26,770 nucleotides of DNA from positions 1 through 26,770 of the IMG/VR virus record IMGVR_UViG_3300028410_000056; one strand, written 5' to 3'. Position numbers and translations under genes: made by a program. The notes under the pieces are model-generated. The model did not search any database, had not been told where the DNA came from, and saw only the letters and a list, made by a program, of their open reading frames with translations. This stretch comes from a virus. Positions 5,944-16,478 of the stretch are shown here, piece by piece. How positions within the stretch are numbered: the first letter of the stretch is position 1; every line of letters begins with the position of its first letter.

Positions 5944-6402
5944 ATGACACCAGCTGAAACACTTGCAGAAAGTATAAATCTGAATGAATACAGAAAAGAG
6001 ACTACTGATGAAGATGTGCAGTACGCAAAAGACAACAATCTTATGATCTGTACAGGAAGTGGTGATGACAACATAACGCTGTATGGAGCATTTGAAGAAG
6101 AAGTATGAATTAGTTATGATGGAAACTTCCATATATGAAAAATGGAAGACGATAGATATTTCCGATTAAGAGGAGAAGACACTAGAGAAGAAATAGAATC
6201 TCTATCAAACTCAACACAATGGCTTATTGGAGATATTTACAGATTATTATGATGACTAATAGAAGTAAAAGTGAAAGTAGACTACGAAGAGACATGATAT
6301 TACTTCGATATGTCAGATAATAAACATCCTACATTTGAGATACTAGAAGACTGAGAGAAGTATTGTATATGATGTATAGTAGATTTATCTGTATTAAAAT
6401 AA
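5944..6402 (+). CDS. Conserved phage hypothetical protein (152 aa)
   Basis: The segment DNNLMICTGSGDDNITLYGAFEEEVGISYDG (residues about 31-61) resembles a common small phage protein family with the pattern LVVVFGASDDLxEFRGAxxDEVG; the glycine ending that motif is a UGA codon here. The C-terminal half (YRLLGGLIEVKVKVDYEETGYYF, EDGEKYCIGCIVDLSVL) is beta-rich with a CxxC pair. Eight UGA codons. It overlaps the following ATG as TAATG. The function of the family is unknown. Confidence 0.6.
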
Positions 6403-6524
6403 TGAGCACTTACTACTAAATAATCTCAGCTAAAGAGAAGAAAGACCTAGAGAGTATAGAGTTCCCTTGTACTGTAATAGTAGGACACGATACAGAAGAC
6501 TCTTTATTAGGTAAGAATAGATAA
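6402..6524 (+). pseudogene. Small phage gene interrupted by an in-frame UAA at codon 6
   Basis: ATG 6402 overlaps the upstream stop as TAATG, and the frame reads MSTYY, UAA (6417-6419), IISAKEKKDLESIEF, then PCTVIVGHDTEDSLLGKNR and UAA at 6522-6524, which overlaps the next ATG as TAATG. The start and end junctions match intact genes, and the sequence on both sides of the UAA is in one frame. A single TAC to TAA change would explain it. The alternatives are a sequencing error, a minor population variant or stop-codon readthrough. Confidence 0.55.
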
Positions 6525-6901
6525 TGAATATTTGTGTTTCACTAGAGAAAGCTAAACTACTCAAAGAGAATTGATGGGAGAAATATACATTTATGGTTTT
6601 CGGAGATTACTCATATAGTTCAAAATATGAGCTACAGGTTAATGAAATGGAAGATGATTGAGAAAAATGGAACGATATTTACGCCCCTACAGCACAGGAA
6701 CTACTAGATGAGTTTAAGAAGGAAAATATTAGAGTGGTTATAGATATTTGAAGAATGAATTATGCAAAGATATACAATATAAATGGTAGAATAAAATTTA
6801 AGGTACATGTCATAGATAATAATATTTCAAATGCTCTAGCTGATCTATGGATATGGTGTAAAGAGAATGGTTTTATTACTAAGAATTGAGAAGATGAGTA
6901 G
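6524..6901 (+). CDS. Conserved phage hypothetical protein (125 aa)
   Basis: A 125-residue protein with features of a recurrent small phage family: YAPTAQELLDEFKKE in the middle and a C-terminal helix NALADLWIWCKENGFI. The N-terminus reads MNICVSLEKAKLLKENGWEKYTF. UGA is read as glycine in ENGWEK, DDGEKW, DIGRMN and KNGEDE. It begins within the UAA of the interrupted gene (TAATG) and overlaps the next gene by eight bases. The family has no assigned function that I can name. Confidence 0.6.
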
Positions 6902-7082
6902 GGATAAAGAGTGTTGGCGTTGTTGATGGACTGAAAAAGAAGTAAGGAAGGAACGCAATGAATGCTATCCTTGATATTGATCTCACTATAAACGTCACTG
7001 GCGAAGCACTAAAGAACAAAGGGATAAACAAGCAGCCAGCCCAGATTTAATTTATAACTTATTAGAAGATGACAAAATGTAA
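6894..7082 (+). CDS. Small zinc-finger-like protein (62 aa)
   Basis: The sequence ECWRCGWTEKEVRKERNECY then PGYGSHYKRHW has a CxxC pair at residues 7-10, a third Cys near residue 24 and histidines near 30 and 34, giving enough ligands for one zinc site. UGA codons give the glycines after the CxxC pair and in PGYGS. The C-terminus is a polar linker and a short acidic helix (LIYNLLEDDKM). It overlaps both neighbours (start in the gene before, last bases in the gene after), indicating coupled translation. Confidence 0.6.
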
Positions 7083-7251
7083 GAAGTGTGATCTACCTTT
7101 ACTAGAAGAGCTATGCCTATACAACCATAAGGAATACTCCAGAATGTGCTGCCTTAATTGTGAAGACGGTAAAGAACCAGAAAATAGTGAACGAATAGAA
7201 ATATCACAAAGTAATCCCGAGATGGGGAGAGAAGTATTACTAACAGAATAA
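7069..7251 (+). CDS. Small zinc-ribbon-like protein (60 aa)
   Basis: The N-terminal two thirds carry a CxxC...CxxC arrangement (MTKCKKCDLPLL, RMCCLNCEDG), typical of a small treble-clef or zinc-ribbon module similar to HNH-associated or translation-factor zinc ribbons. The tail is acidic and disordered-looking. No UGA codons. It overlaps the preceding gene by 14 bases and is the last gene before the terminator at 7253, ending the accessory block. Confidence 0.65.
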   Translation: MTKCKKCDLPLLEELCLYNHKEYSRMCCLNCEDGKEPENSERIEISQSNPEMGREVLLTE

Positions 7252-7252
7252 T

Positions 7253-7274
7253 AACTCCTTAATGGAGTTTTTTT
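7253..7274 (+). terminator. Rho-independent terminator
   Basis: A six-base-pair stem AACTCC (7253-7258) with GGAGTT (7264-7269), loop TTAAT, runs straight into a T tract ending at 7274. It separates the accessory genes from the late virion operon. Confidence 0.8.
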
Positions 7275-7290
7275 ATTACAAAGAATTAAA

Positions 7291-7301
7291 TGACTTAGTC
7301 A
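7291..7301 (+). promoter_or_regulatory. Perfect palindrome TGACTTAGTCA, candidate operator
   Basis: An 11-bp perfect dyad lies between the terminator and the candidate late promoter, the position of an operator. No regulator is identified and there is only one copy. Confidence 0.3.
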
Positions 7302-7322
7302 AGCTAATATAAGACTACACTA

Positions 7323-7350
7323 TTGCTTTATCTAGGAAATTAACTATATA
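7323..7350 (+). promoter_or_regulatory. Candidate late promoter
   Basis: TTGCTT (7323-7328) followed after 16 bases by TATATA (7345-7350; an overlapping TATATA at 7347 gives 18 bases) resembles a sigma-70 type -35/-10 pair. It lies after the terminator and 30-odd bases before the small terminase gene. Promoter consensus for this host group is not well known, so this is by analogy. Confidence 0.4.
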
Positions 7351-7382
7351 TATAGGTAATATGTCTTTACTAATGTTCTTCT

Positions 7383-7814
7383 ATGAAAGACACCTCCAAT
7401 GTTAAGCCAAGGAATATAGGGAAGGTGGCAGAGATCTTAGCAGAAGATCCTAATACTACCCATAGAGGGCTACAAGAAGCAACTTGATTAGCCTCTAACA
7501 CTATACAGAAAGCAAAAGACGAATTGAAGCAAACTTGAAGCAAAGACCCTATTATATCATATATTGTAGAAGGTGCAAAGAATAGGTTACAGAGAATAGA
7601 TGGGCTACTAGATAGATTCGTATTAGAAGCAGAGGAGAAACCCACTTTAGATAGGAGGGATATTTCTTTAGTTAAAGACTTTGCTAAAGATGACCTACAG
7701 AGGATAACAGTACTAGGTTGAGACGTAACAGATGACGGAGGTTGATTAAAGGATATGAAGGCTATGACTACTGAACAGCTTTTAGAATTTATAGAAGCTA
7801 AATGACAACAATAG
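7383..7814 (+). CDS. Probable terminase small subunit (143 aa)
   Basis: The protein is the first gene of the virion operon, in the place of the small terminase, the DNA-recognition part of the packaging motor. Residues about 12-50 form a helix-turn-helix-like segment (VAEILAEDPNTTHRGLQEAT, then GLASNTIQKAKDELKQTG). The rest is helical (NRLQRIDGLLDRFVLEAEE, DISLVKDFAKDDLQRI) with an acidic Gly-rich stretch (GGDVTDDGGLKD), like an oligomerisation core. UGA is read as glycine in EATGLAS and QTGSKD. An ATG at 7361 in another frame gives only 14 codons and is not used. The identification is by position and HTH character rather than a clear family match. Confidence 0.6.
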
Positions 7815-8413
7815 AATCCTTAGTAACGAGTTTGAACGAAGACTATGTCAGAGACCCTGGGAATAAGGTCTGGAACTTAGCCACTAAACACAGAGCAATC
7901 AATAAAGGATATACTAAGATACAAGAAGAACTTAACTGGAACGAATGACAGAACGAAGCTAACGAGACTAGACTAACAGTAATAGGCTCAGAACTATACG
8001 TACTACCAGATGACTTCATTAGAATGTCTATCGTTACTCATAACTGAACAGACCTAGCAGAGACAAGTAGGAAGATCACTAGAGAACGAGACCAGACACC
8101 TCAATCAGGTATACCAAGACACTACTACATCTATAACAATAAACTATGACTCTATCCAGTACCAGACGCTGTACAGACATTAAACATGATGTTCTATAAA
8201 GACGAACCAGCAGTATCTACTACACAGGACTCTACTATGCCTGCAACAACAGACGATGCAGCACTCAAATGGGCAGCCTACCAATTATTCCTATGAGTAA
8301 GAGACGCTAACAGTGCTACTATATACCTACAGGACTATGAGAGAGAGATAAACAATCTAAGAGGTACGCTATTGTTCGATGACGAGAATACACAACTAAC
8401 ATACGAGAGATAG
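7802..8413 (+). CDS. Head-tail adaptor (connector) protein (203 aa)
   Basis: Features match the adaptor family that sits beneath the portal in short-tailed and siphovirus-type particles: an N-terminal helix, WNEGQNEANETRLTVIGSE, a central LYVLPDDFIRM segment, the hallmark IPRHYYIYNNKLGLYPVP (residues about 103-122; many adaptors have PxxYYxxGxxLxLxPxP), and a helical end ALKWAAYQLFLGVRD. UGA supplies glycine in NNKLGLYP, the position expected in that motif. It overlaps the small terminase gene by 13 bases. It likely joins the portal to the hub-like protein encoded next. Confidence 0.7.
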
Positions 8414-8432
8414 CTTTAACTACTTAGCACTA

Positions 8433-10229
8433 ATGGTCGTCAAACCTTTCAACGATTTCACTGGAGGACTAAACCTAACCCAATCTACACAGATAGGGGA
8501 TAACGAATTGACGATAGCTAAAAATGTTTTCTACAACAACGCTAAACAGATACAAACAAGAAGAGGTATCACCACATTCTGAGACTCAGTAGGTTCTAAA
8601 CCTTTCACCTCTTACTTCTTCTACCAGAGAGATGACAACCTAGCTAAGATTGCTGTAGCTAACTCAGGGAATGACTGTTACGCTTTTGACGGTACTAACT
8701 GGAGTAGTATACAAGCTAACCTTATGGAATTTGAAACTATACCTGGTATTGCTAACAATAGGACTAGATGGGACTACGCTGTATATAAGAATGTTATCTA
8801 TATGGGAGACGGAGTTAATCCTTATTCTTCTTATGATGGTACAACCTATACACAGATTAACCTATGAACACCGACTACTTGTACGTTCGATAATACTACT
8901 GAGTATGTAAATAAGGTGGCTCACTGATTAGTTACTAATGATGAGCTATTCTTTACAACAAGTGGTACTCTACCTACTGAGATAACAGCTTATCAAACTT
9001 ACTATGTAACTAAGATAGATGATGATAACTTCACTATCTCAACTACTCTTGGTTGAACTGCATTAAACCTTACTGACAACGGTACTGGTACTAACCAGTT
9101 TACTAAATTATGAGAACCTAGACTAAGATATATCCAATACCTAGGAGACAGAGTTTACTGAGCAGGAGATGATGCTAACCCATCTTCTCTTTACTATACC
9201 TGAGCAGCACCAGCTGACGGTACTAACATCAATGCTAATGTTGTGGTAGTAGGTTGAGACGAACAAGGAAGGATCAACTGATTAAGTGAGTTCTCACAGT
9301 TGGTGTTATCGTTCAAGAGTATTAAAGTGTATGCTGTAGACGTGGTTACTCCTAGCGTAGATACTATAGACTCACAGACAGGAGGGTTCGCAGACAGGAC
9401 TATACACAACGTAGGCAATAGTCTCGCTTACTTCAATGAGAGGGGTATTGATACACTAAGTAAGCGTAGTGGGATAGATTGAGCATCTGCTGTTGAATCT
9501 GTGCCATTATCAGACAATGTTAGAGAGCTTATTAAGGAGATAGACGAGGTACAGTATAACTCCTGAACATCTTACTACATTAAAGAGAAGAACAACTATT
9601 ACTTCTCATTTGATACTACCAATGACAATAAGCCTGATACTACGTTAGTATATAACTCATTGACTAAGTGACGAACACAGTACCTATTCCCTGCATTATA
9701 TGACTACGGTTTATACATAAACTCTGATAACGAGTACCAGCATCTATTCTCTAGTGCTAGTGGCTGACAGATGTACCAGTTTGAGACTGGCTTTGACGAT
9801 AATGGGCTACCTATTGAAGTAGAGATACAGACTAAGGACTTTGACTTTAATGACCCTGCACAGAGTAAGATATTCAGTTTCGTAGATGTAACAGGTTATA
9901 AACAAGAAGCAGGAGAGATAGTGATAGATGTTCTGGTTGATAGTGAGCCTGCCTCAACAGGTACGGTAACAGATTCCAACATAAACTTAGATGACCCAGT
10001 ATGAGTTATAGGTGTCTCTTGACTAGGACTAGAACCATTAGGAGTTGGTAATAGTGATGTAGATGGAATGCCTATGTATAAGTTTACAGTAAGAGTTCCT
10101 ATGTATGCTAGATGAAGTAATATAGCTATCAATATGTCATCAAGTGGCGTACAACGGATAGTAGAGAAGATGAGAGTAGATGTTAATGGTGAGGTAGTGC
10201 CTGTATTCAACTACTGAAACATACTTTAG
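8433..10229 (+). CDS. Tail hub/DNA-stabilisation-like protein (598 aa)
   Basis: The N-terminus FNDFTGGLNLTQSTQIGDNE then LTIAKNVFYNNAKQIQTRRG is the signature of a family found next to the adaptor in podovirus-like genomes and often compared with the P22 gp10 packaged-DNA stabilisation/tail hub protein. The body is beta-rich with repeated blade-like segments (YAVYKNVIYMGDG, RYIQYLGDRVYGAGDD, SLAYFNERGIDTLSKRSGID), consistent with a beta-propeller. UGA codons read as glycine occur throughout, for example in ITTFGDSVG. It ends in UAG and is followed after 15 bases by the tail fibre gene. The order adaptor, hub, fibre supports a short tail; specific equivalence to gp10 is an inference. Confidence 0.6.
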
Positions 10230-10244
10230 ACCTTATATATAACA

Positions 10245-11939
10245 ATGGCTGACTTGACCAAATATCCTCTTCAAGATAACTTTGAGACTACCCTTGCTCA
10301 GGTATGGGATGGTAGTGCTAGTACTGTTTATGTAAATGGTACTCCTACATTCACTTTCCCTAGCGGTATAACTACTTACATAGTAGTAAACCCTGGTAAG
10401 ACTAATATGCAAGTCAGAGAGATAACCGACTATAGTGCTGCTAATGGTACTTTTACAATCAGTGCTACTGCTATTAAGAGTGGGGCTGGTTCTACTTACT
10501 CTGAGCAAACACATTCAGTAGGATCTATTGTAAGAATATCAGACAACTATCAGTTCTGGGAGGATATAGCAACATCTCTTATTAGTAAGCTACATACAGA
10601 CGGTAGTAATGCTGCTGATGCTTTCGACCTAGCAACAAGCGGTAACAGTTTCCGTATAAGGTATGATACTGGTGACATGAAGTTCACAGACGATAACCAA
10701 TCAGAGGTGAGCCTATCTACATTAGCCGCAGCTGCATGAGTAGATGAGAAGATTAAGATTAGTAGCAACGATACAACAACAGGCTATCTAGTAGCTAAAC
10801 TAACAGCGGGTAACGGTATTACGCTAACTGAGACTAATGATGCTAGTAATGAGACACTAGATGTAGATGTAGATCTTACTGATACTACCGTATTCACTGA
10901 TACACAGGTAGCTAGTAGAGCTGCTAAGACAGCTGCTGACGGTACAGTGAACGCACTAATAACTTATGATTATGTATGAGATGGGAAATATATATTCTGT
11001 GACGGTAGTGACGGAGACGTGACAATCTCTAGCAACACAACACTGACTAGAGATATGTACTATAACAACCTAACAATAAATAGTACATTCACACTATTCC
11101 CAGACGGTTATAAGATATATGTTGCAGAGACATTAACTAACAACTGAACTATCAGTAGAGCTTGAGTAGCAGGTAGTGCTGGTGCTAACGGTGCAGGTGG
11201 TACAGGTTGAGCAGGTTGAGCAGGAGGTGTCGCATTAACAGCGAACACATTGTCAGATAATGTTGTAGGTTGAGCAGGATGAGCATGATCTAATGGTAGT
11301 TCTGTTGGTACAGCAGGTAGTGCGGGTACATCTACTAGCCCTAGTTATACAGCAACGGATTGAGTAGTTGGTTGAGTAGGGGGTATCACACCAAGTTATG
11401 GTGCATCTGTAGCGGGAGCAGCAGGTACTTCTACACAGGGTAGCGAATATAACGTAGTGTATTCAATGAGCAAGATTATGGGTATACTATCTAACCCTGC
11501 ATCTAGTAGTGTGCCACAACTAACCTCACTACTATCTGATACACTATATAAATGACCAGCTTCTTCATGAGGCTGAGGAGGTTGAGCCTCACAGACTACA
11601 GACGGTTGAGGTTGAGGATGAGGTGGAGGTACAGCGGGTGGAGTAATACGAATCTCTGCTAGTATCATAGACAACACTAGCGGAGTCATATCTAGTATAG
11701 GTTGAGCAGGAGGTGCAGGATGAGATGGTGAGACTTGAGGTAACGCATGAGGTTGAGGTTGAGGTTGAGGAGGTAACTGAGGTATTATATACCTTATCTA
11801 CAGAACACTGACAGCAATAGGGACTACAACACTAACTGGATGAGCAGGATGAGTTGGTGGAGCATTAGCTGGTACAGGTGGAGCAGGTTGAACTGGTACA
11901 TCAGGTGCAGCAGGTGAGTTGATACAAGTAGTAGTTTAA
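10245..11939 (+). CDS. Glycine-rich tail fibre / adhesin-like protein (564 aa)
   Basis: The N-terminal part (residues 1-170: MADLTKYPLQDNFETTLAQV, TYIVVNPGKTNMQVREI) resembles phage fibre attachment regions. A middle region links to a C-terminal half made of polyglycine-like tracts, GGAGGAGGVA and GGGGGGGGTAGG, interrupted by conserved beta segments (GVIRISASIIDNTSGVI, GGIIYLIYRTLTAIGTTTL). This arrangement is well known in phage tail tips that fold as polyglycine-II-type receptor-binding domains. About 30 UGA codons, most inside the glycine tracts, must be read as glycine; any other meaning destroys the pattern. Probably recognises the host surface. Confidence 0.75.
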
Positions 11940-11955
11940 TCATAACCTTACATAG

Positions 11956-14364
11956 ATGGCAAAGACAAAGGCACAGTTACTAGCAGAACAACAAGCTATC
12001 TGAGGAGGTAGTACGATAGGCTTGCCAGCAGCATTTGATACTATAAACCAGTCTACAGAGATGGTTACACCACCTGTACTACCTAACCAGTCGCTAATGA
12101 CTGATAATCAGTCTATTGTGCCACCTGAGCAACTATGACCTGTAGTACCAACGGTTTGAACCCCAGTTACCCCTACTAACCTATTACCTACAGGGTGATC
12201 AGCTCCTGTAGAGAATGGTGTAATGAGTGGTTCTCCTTTGAGATGAGATGAAGACCTATTAACCAGTCAATGAGGCCTACTACATTGATCTCCCCTAAGA
12301 GGAGAAGAAGACCTTATAGCTAATCAGACTGCTACATCTGAAAACCCTGTAGTAGATAGAACACCAGCAGTACCAGAAGAGAGTAGTCCTTTCTCAGTGC
12401 AGGAGTTCCCAGAATTAGAGTGATTAGATCAGAACGCACTTTACCGTATAGTGAATCAGATTAACAATAAGTCTCGTATGGGACAGAAGATAACAATGGA
12501 TGACTTAAACCTTATATCAGAAATAGAACTAAGACTTGGTTCAAAGAATGAGTTCACAGGTTCACAAGACGTATTAGATGAGGATGTCCGTCTCGAAACA
12601 CAGAGAGGTGTAGATAGAGCTAGAGAGATAGAACAATCAAAAGCTAAGGCTATATTCGATGCAGACCAACTATCATCAGCAGAGTTCTTCCAACGCTCTA
12701 ACTTAGCAAGAGAACAAGGAGAAGACCTAAAGGATGCAAGCCAACAAGCACTATCATTCTCAGGATTCGGTAGGTCAACCTTTGCTGCTGACCAAGCACA
12801 GAAGATACAGAAAGACGTAAATAGGAGTATAGCGTTCTTTGACGCTGAGAGATCTGCTAGAGTTAATTTAGCTAGAGCTACAGCAGAAGGTGTCGCAGAG
12901 GAACAGTTGCAAGGTCTAAGAGATAGACTGCTTATGTTCCAAGACAGAGCTAGAGACCATTCATTAGCTATAGCTGAACAACTAAACGAGTTTAACGCTC
13001 AGAATACTAAGACTTATGAAGAGAAGATAGGTAATATATTCAAACTATCACAGAGTTATACATCAGACGACCCACTAAACGAACAAGAGATGGCTACCGT
13101 ACAATCATTCGCTACTCTACTAATAGACGGCGAGGGCAATGTAGATGCTAATATATTGAAAGAGATACCATCTCATCTACTAGGTGCAACTATGCAACAG
13201 GCAGCGGCTCTAAAGGGTGCTTTACCTGCCAATAGTGATACTGCTGACTCAGCTGATACCGTAAAGACAGATAGAGGTACATTCCAACGGAATCCTGCTA
13301 CTAGTACTTATGATATACCAGTAGGAGCACAAGGTGACAGACCTACAAGTAATTGACCAGCAAGAGGATTCAGGACAGACAGACATAACAACCCTACAGC
13401 ATTCACTACTGATATAGCTAGACAGGCAGGATTAGTAGAGGGAGTTGATTATACTGTTTGAGATGCTTTCCCTAATAACCCTAATCAGACTACAGCACTC
13501 CTTATAGGAGACCCATTTGAACAGACAATTAAAGTGATAGATAATATAGGATTCTATACAGGAGCAGGACAACAGAGACGAACACATACAGCTATGGATA
13601 AAGGACAATGGGATGGTCTTAGTGATGAGCAGAAGAGAGGAGTAATAGCTGAGATGTATCAGAAAGAATGAGGAGCATGACTAGACCAACTAGGAAACGT
13701 ACAATCTCAAGGTGAGCCTATTGACCCTACAAGCCTATCTTCTCTAGCTCAATCAATAATCAACGGAGACCTTAAATGAGTAAACCTTGCAGGTGCAGTT
13801 AAAGGTAGTGGTATGACAGTAAATGACGTACTAACTGAGGTAGCTAACTACAGAGGCTCTATATGAGAGTCAGACATAGAACAGAACGCAGAGAAGATAA
13901 ACGATCTTAATGCTCTATTAGATATGTGATTCATAGCTCAAAAGGGTTCAGGATTCGGATTTGGGTTCTTATGAGGGAATCAAGCGAAGTTTGACGTAAC
14001 ACATGACTTTATTAAGGAGAACATGACCTTGGATAGCTTTATTGATGCTAAAGAGGCTGGTGCTACGTTTGGTGCTATGTCAGAGGGTGAATGGAAAATA
14101 CTTAGAAACTCTGCCACAAAGCTTGATAGAAGATTAAACCCTAAAGACTATAAGGCAGAACTTATCGCTATAAGGTCAGTGATGGAAGGAAAGACTGAGA
14201 CTGAGGTAATAAAAGATAAAAAGGCATTCCTTAGAACATGAACAATACCTAGTAGTAGTGCTATTGAACAAACACAAGGACAACAGACACAAGGACAACA
14301 GACCCAAGGACAAGGAGACTCACCAGCGACACAAGCAGAACAAGACTATATCAATAGTTTATAA
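11956..14364 (+). CDS. Large virion protein, candidate internal/ejection protein (802 aa)
   Basis: Residues 1-165 are a Pro/Thr/Gln-rich low-complexity region. Residues about 175-340 are strongly helical (TQRGVDRAREIEQSKAKAIF, QDRARDHSLAIAEQLNEFNA). Residues about 468-580 form a separate domain beginning RGFRTDRHNNPTAFTTDIAR and containing GVDYTVGDAFPNN, LLIGDPFEQTIKVID and RRTHTAMDKGQWDGLS; related HNNPTA-type domains occur in other large phage virion proteins, with no function I can name. The C-terminus carries a 15-bp/5-residue repeat TQGQQ (14269-14313). Over ten UGA codons are read as glycine. Its size, location between the fibre and terminase genes and pairing with another large protein suggest a protein ejected with the DNA. 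Confidence 0.55.
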
Positions 14365-14375
14365 CAATAATCACC

Positions 14376-16460
14376 ATGGCTCTAGGAAACTTCGTTACTA
14401 AAAGTGAAATGAAAGAGATCTTAGCTAATGCCCCTCAAGGCACTAGACCTGAGATAATTTTGAGGTGACTAGCTAACAAAGGCAAGGTTATTGAATGATT
14501 CAACGAAGACCAACAATCAAGAAACAGACCAGCAGAGTTCGTTTGAGGTATCGGCAGGTCATTAGTGTCTTACGGAATAAAAACTGCAGGAAGCATCCTA
14601 AAGTGAGGCGAAGCAATAGGTAAGTCCGTAGGCAAACTACAAGATAGACTACCATGAGTTAAGAGATATATGTGAGAGTCTATGACACCAAAATCCTTAG
14701 AGGGATTGGGTGAGAAGGTTATTTGAGCTTGAGATAGAGCCGATAGTAATGTTAAGAACTTTATGGGTGAAACATGAGTAAGAACAGATACTACGGCTGC
14801 TCAATGAGGTAAGGTTGTATGAGATGTTGTACAATCAACACTACTATGACCTAGATGACCTAAATTCCCTTGATTCACTGCTGCTCAACCTTGATTGTCC
14901 GCATTCAAAGATGCTGGATTAAAAGAAGGTACTAAGATGTTCGCTAGATATGCTTGACCTAAATCATTGATAGGTGCTACAGAAGAACTAAGATACAATA
15001 TAGGTACTGAGGGAAGCCTGACTAGAGAGTGAGGCACACCAGACTTCGTTGTTGGTGTTCTTGCTGAGGTTCTAGCACCTGTAGGAATAAATATGCTACT
15101 AAGGAAGTTTGCATTCAAACCTTGAACAGAAGCGTTAGAAGACGTTGTTTCTAGGGCAGTAAAGAAAACTCTAGCTGATCCGTCTGATGTAGCTAAGGCG
15201 ACACCTTGAATAGATATTGCTACTAAGGCTGTTTCATCTAGTGATGTAGGTAAGATAACTATAGATGCTAAACACGCTCCAGTAGTACAGAAAGTACTAG
15301 AAGACTTAAATGCTGGCAAAATAACAGAATGAGAAGCCGTATCTAGGATAATGATAGAGACAGGACAGACCTCAACGAGTAAGGAGATTATGGCTTGATT
15401 ACCTAGTAACTTCAAGAATCAACTAGCAGGTAAGGATGAGCTAGTTAATGAATACTGGGCTATCTGAAAGGCTAGAGAGGCTTGACTGTCAGCACCTACA
15501 CCAATGGAATACACCGTACAGAAAGCAATAGGTACTAGAGATGCTATAGTTAAACTAACTAATGACACTGGTAGCTGAGTATGAGCATATAAGAAGGCTT
15601 CTTCTCTTGTACCTAATAAGATAGCAGACGTTACCGAGATTACTGACTGGTTTACTAAAGAGATGAAAGCCAAACATCTTATCCGAGACGGTGAGAAATT
15701 TATAGCTGAACCATGATTTGAGGCTAACGTAAAACTAAGGAACGAAGCAGGAGACTTGAATGTATATAGAGACTTCTATAACGGTATAACAGCATTGAAC
15801 GGACAGACTAGACTAGATGCCTTCGAGATACTTGCTTGAGTAAGAGACAAGGCTAGTTTCTCTTCTGGTATCAAAGGTACAGCAAGTAGTAAGGTAGAGA
15901 AAGTAAGCAAGTGACTATCACATAAGATGAGAGAAACACTACAGAGAGGTATGAGCAAAGAAGATAAAGCACTCTTTGATGAGTATTCATATCTCATATC
16001 ATTCTTACAGGATGTGAATAAGTATGCAGACAGTAGGAGTGGGTTCTGAGTATTACTTAGAAGAGTATTGAGTGCTAAGGGAGGAGATGCACAAAAGATG
16101 TTCTCAGTAATCAAGAAATACACAGGAGTAGATCTAATGGATGATGCTGTTGCTAGTTCTGTTGTTACTAACGCTATAGGAGACAAGACCTCAAAGACCT
16201 TGCTACAGTGAATGATAGAAGACCAAGGCATTAGCTGATTTGAGATGGTTGCAGACTTTGCCGACAATCCTGCTAAGGGGACATTTAATCTTATTAAGAA
16301 GTTACGACCGAAAGCAAAGAAGTTGGATATAGAAAAGACTATAAAGAATGCTATTAAGTGAAAAGAGTGAGGGCTGTCATATCAAGATGCCCTTGACCTA
16401 GTAGAGTCTATCAAGAAAGCAGGCTATAAAGGTAGCTGAGTATTCCCTACAACAAGCTAA
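14376..16460 (+). CDS. Second large virion protein, candidate ejection protein (694 aa)
   Basis: A long, mainly helical protein with no catalytic motif that I recognise. The N-terminal 180 residues have many short amphipathic and Gly-containing segments (GIGRSLVSYGIKTAGSILKG, IGKSVGKLQDRLPG), some of which could contact membranes. The C-terminal half is helical and charged (AGVRDKASFSSG, KMRETLQRGMSKEDKALF, KKLRPKAKKLDIEKTI). UGA use is very dense (more than 30 codons). It begins 12 bases after the stop of the 802-aa gene. Long Ala/Gly-rich helical proteins encoded beside the packaging genes are often ejection proteins in short-tailed phages, but this rests on context. Confidence 0.5.
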
Positions 16461-16478
16461 TTTATCCCCTAAACAATA

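Noticed and set aside
7361-7405. ATG 7361 as the start of the small terminase
   Set aside because: It is in another frame and reaches UAA after 14 codons.
14269-14313. Short tandem repeat as a CRISPR or regulatory array
   Set aside because: Three in-frame 15-bp units code for TQGQQ at the C-terminus of the 802-aa protein; no spacers. No CRISPR array was seen anywhere in the window.
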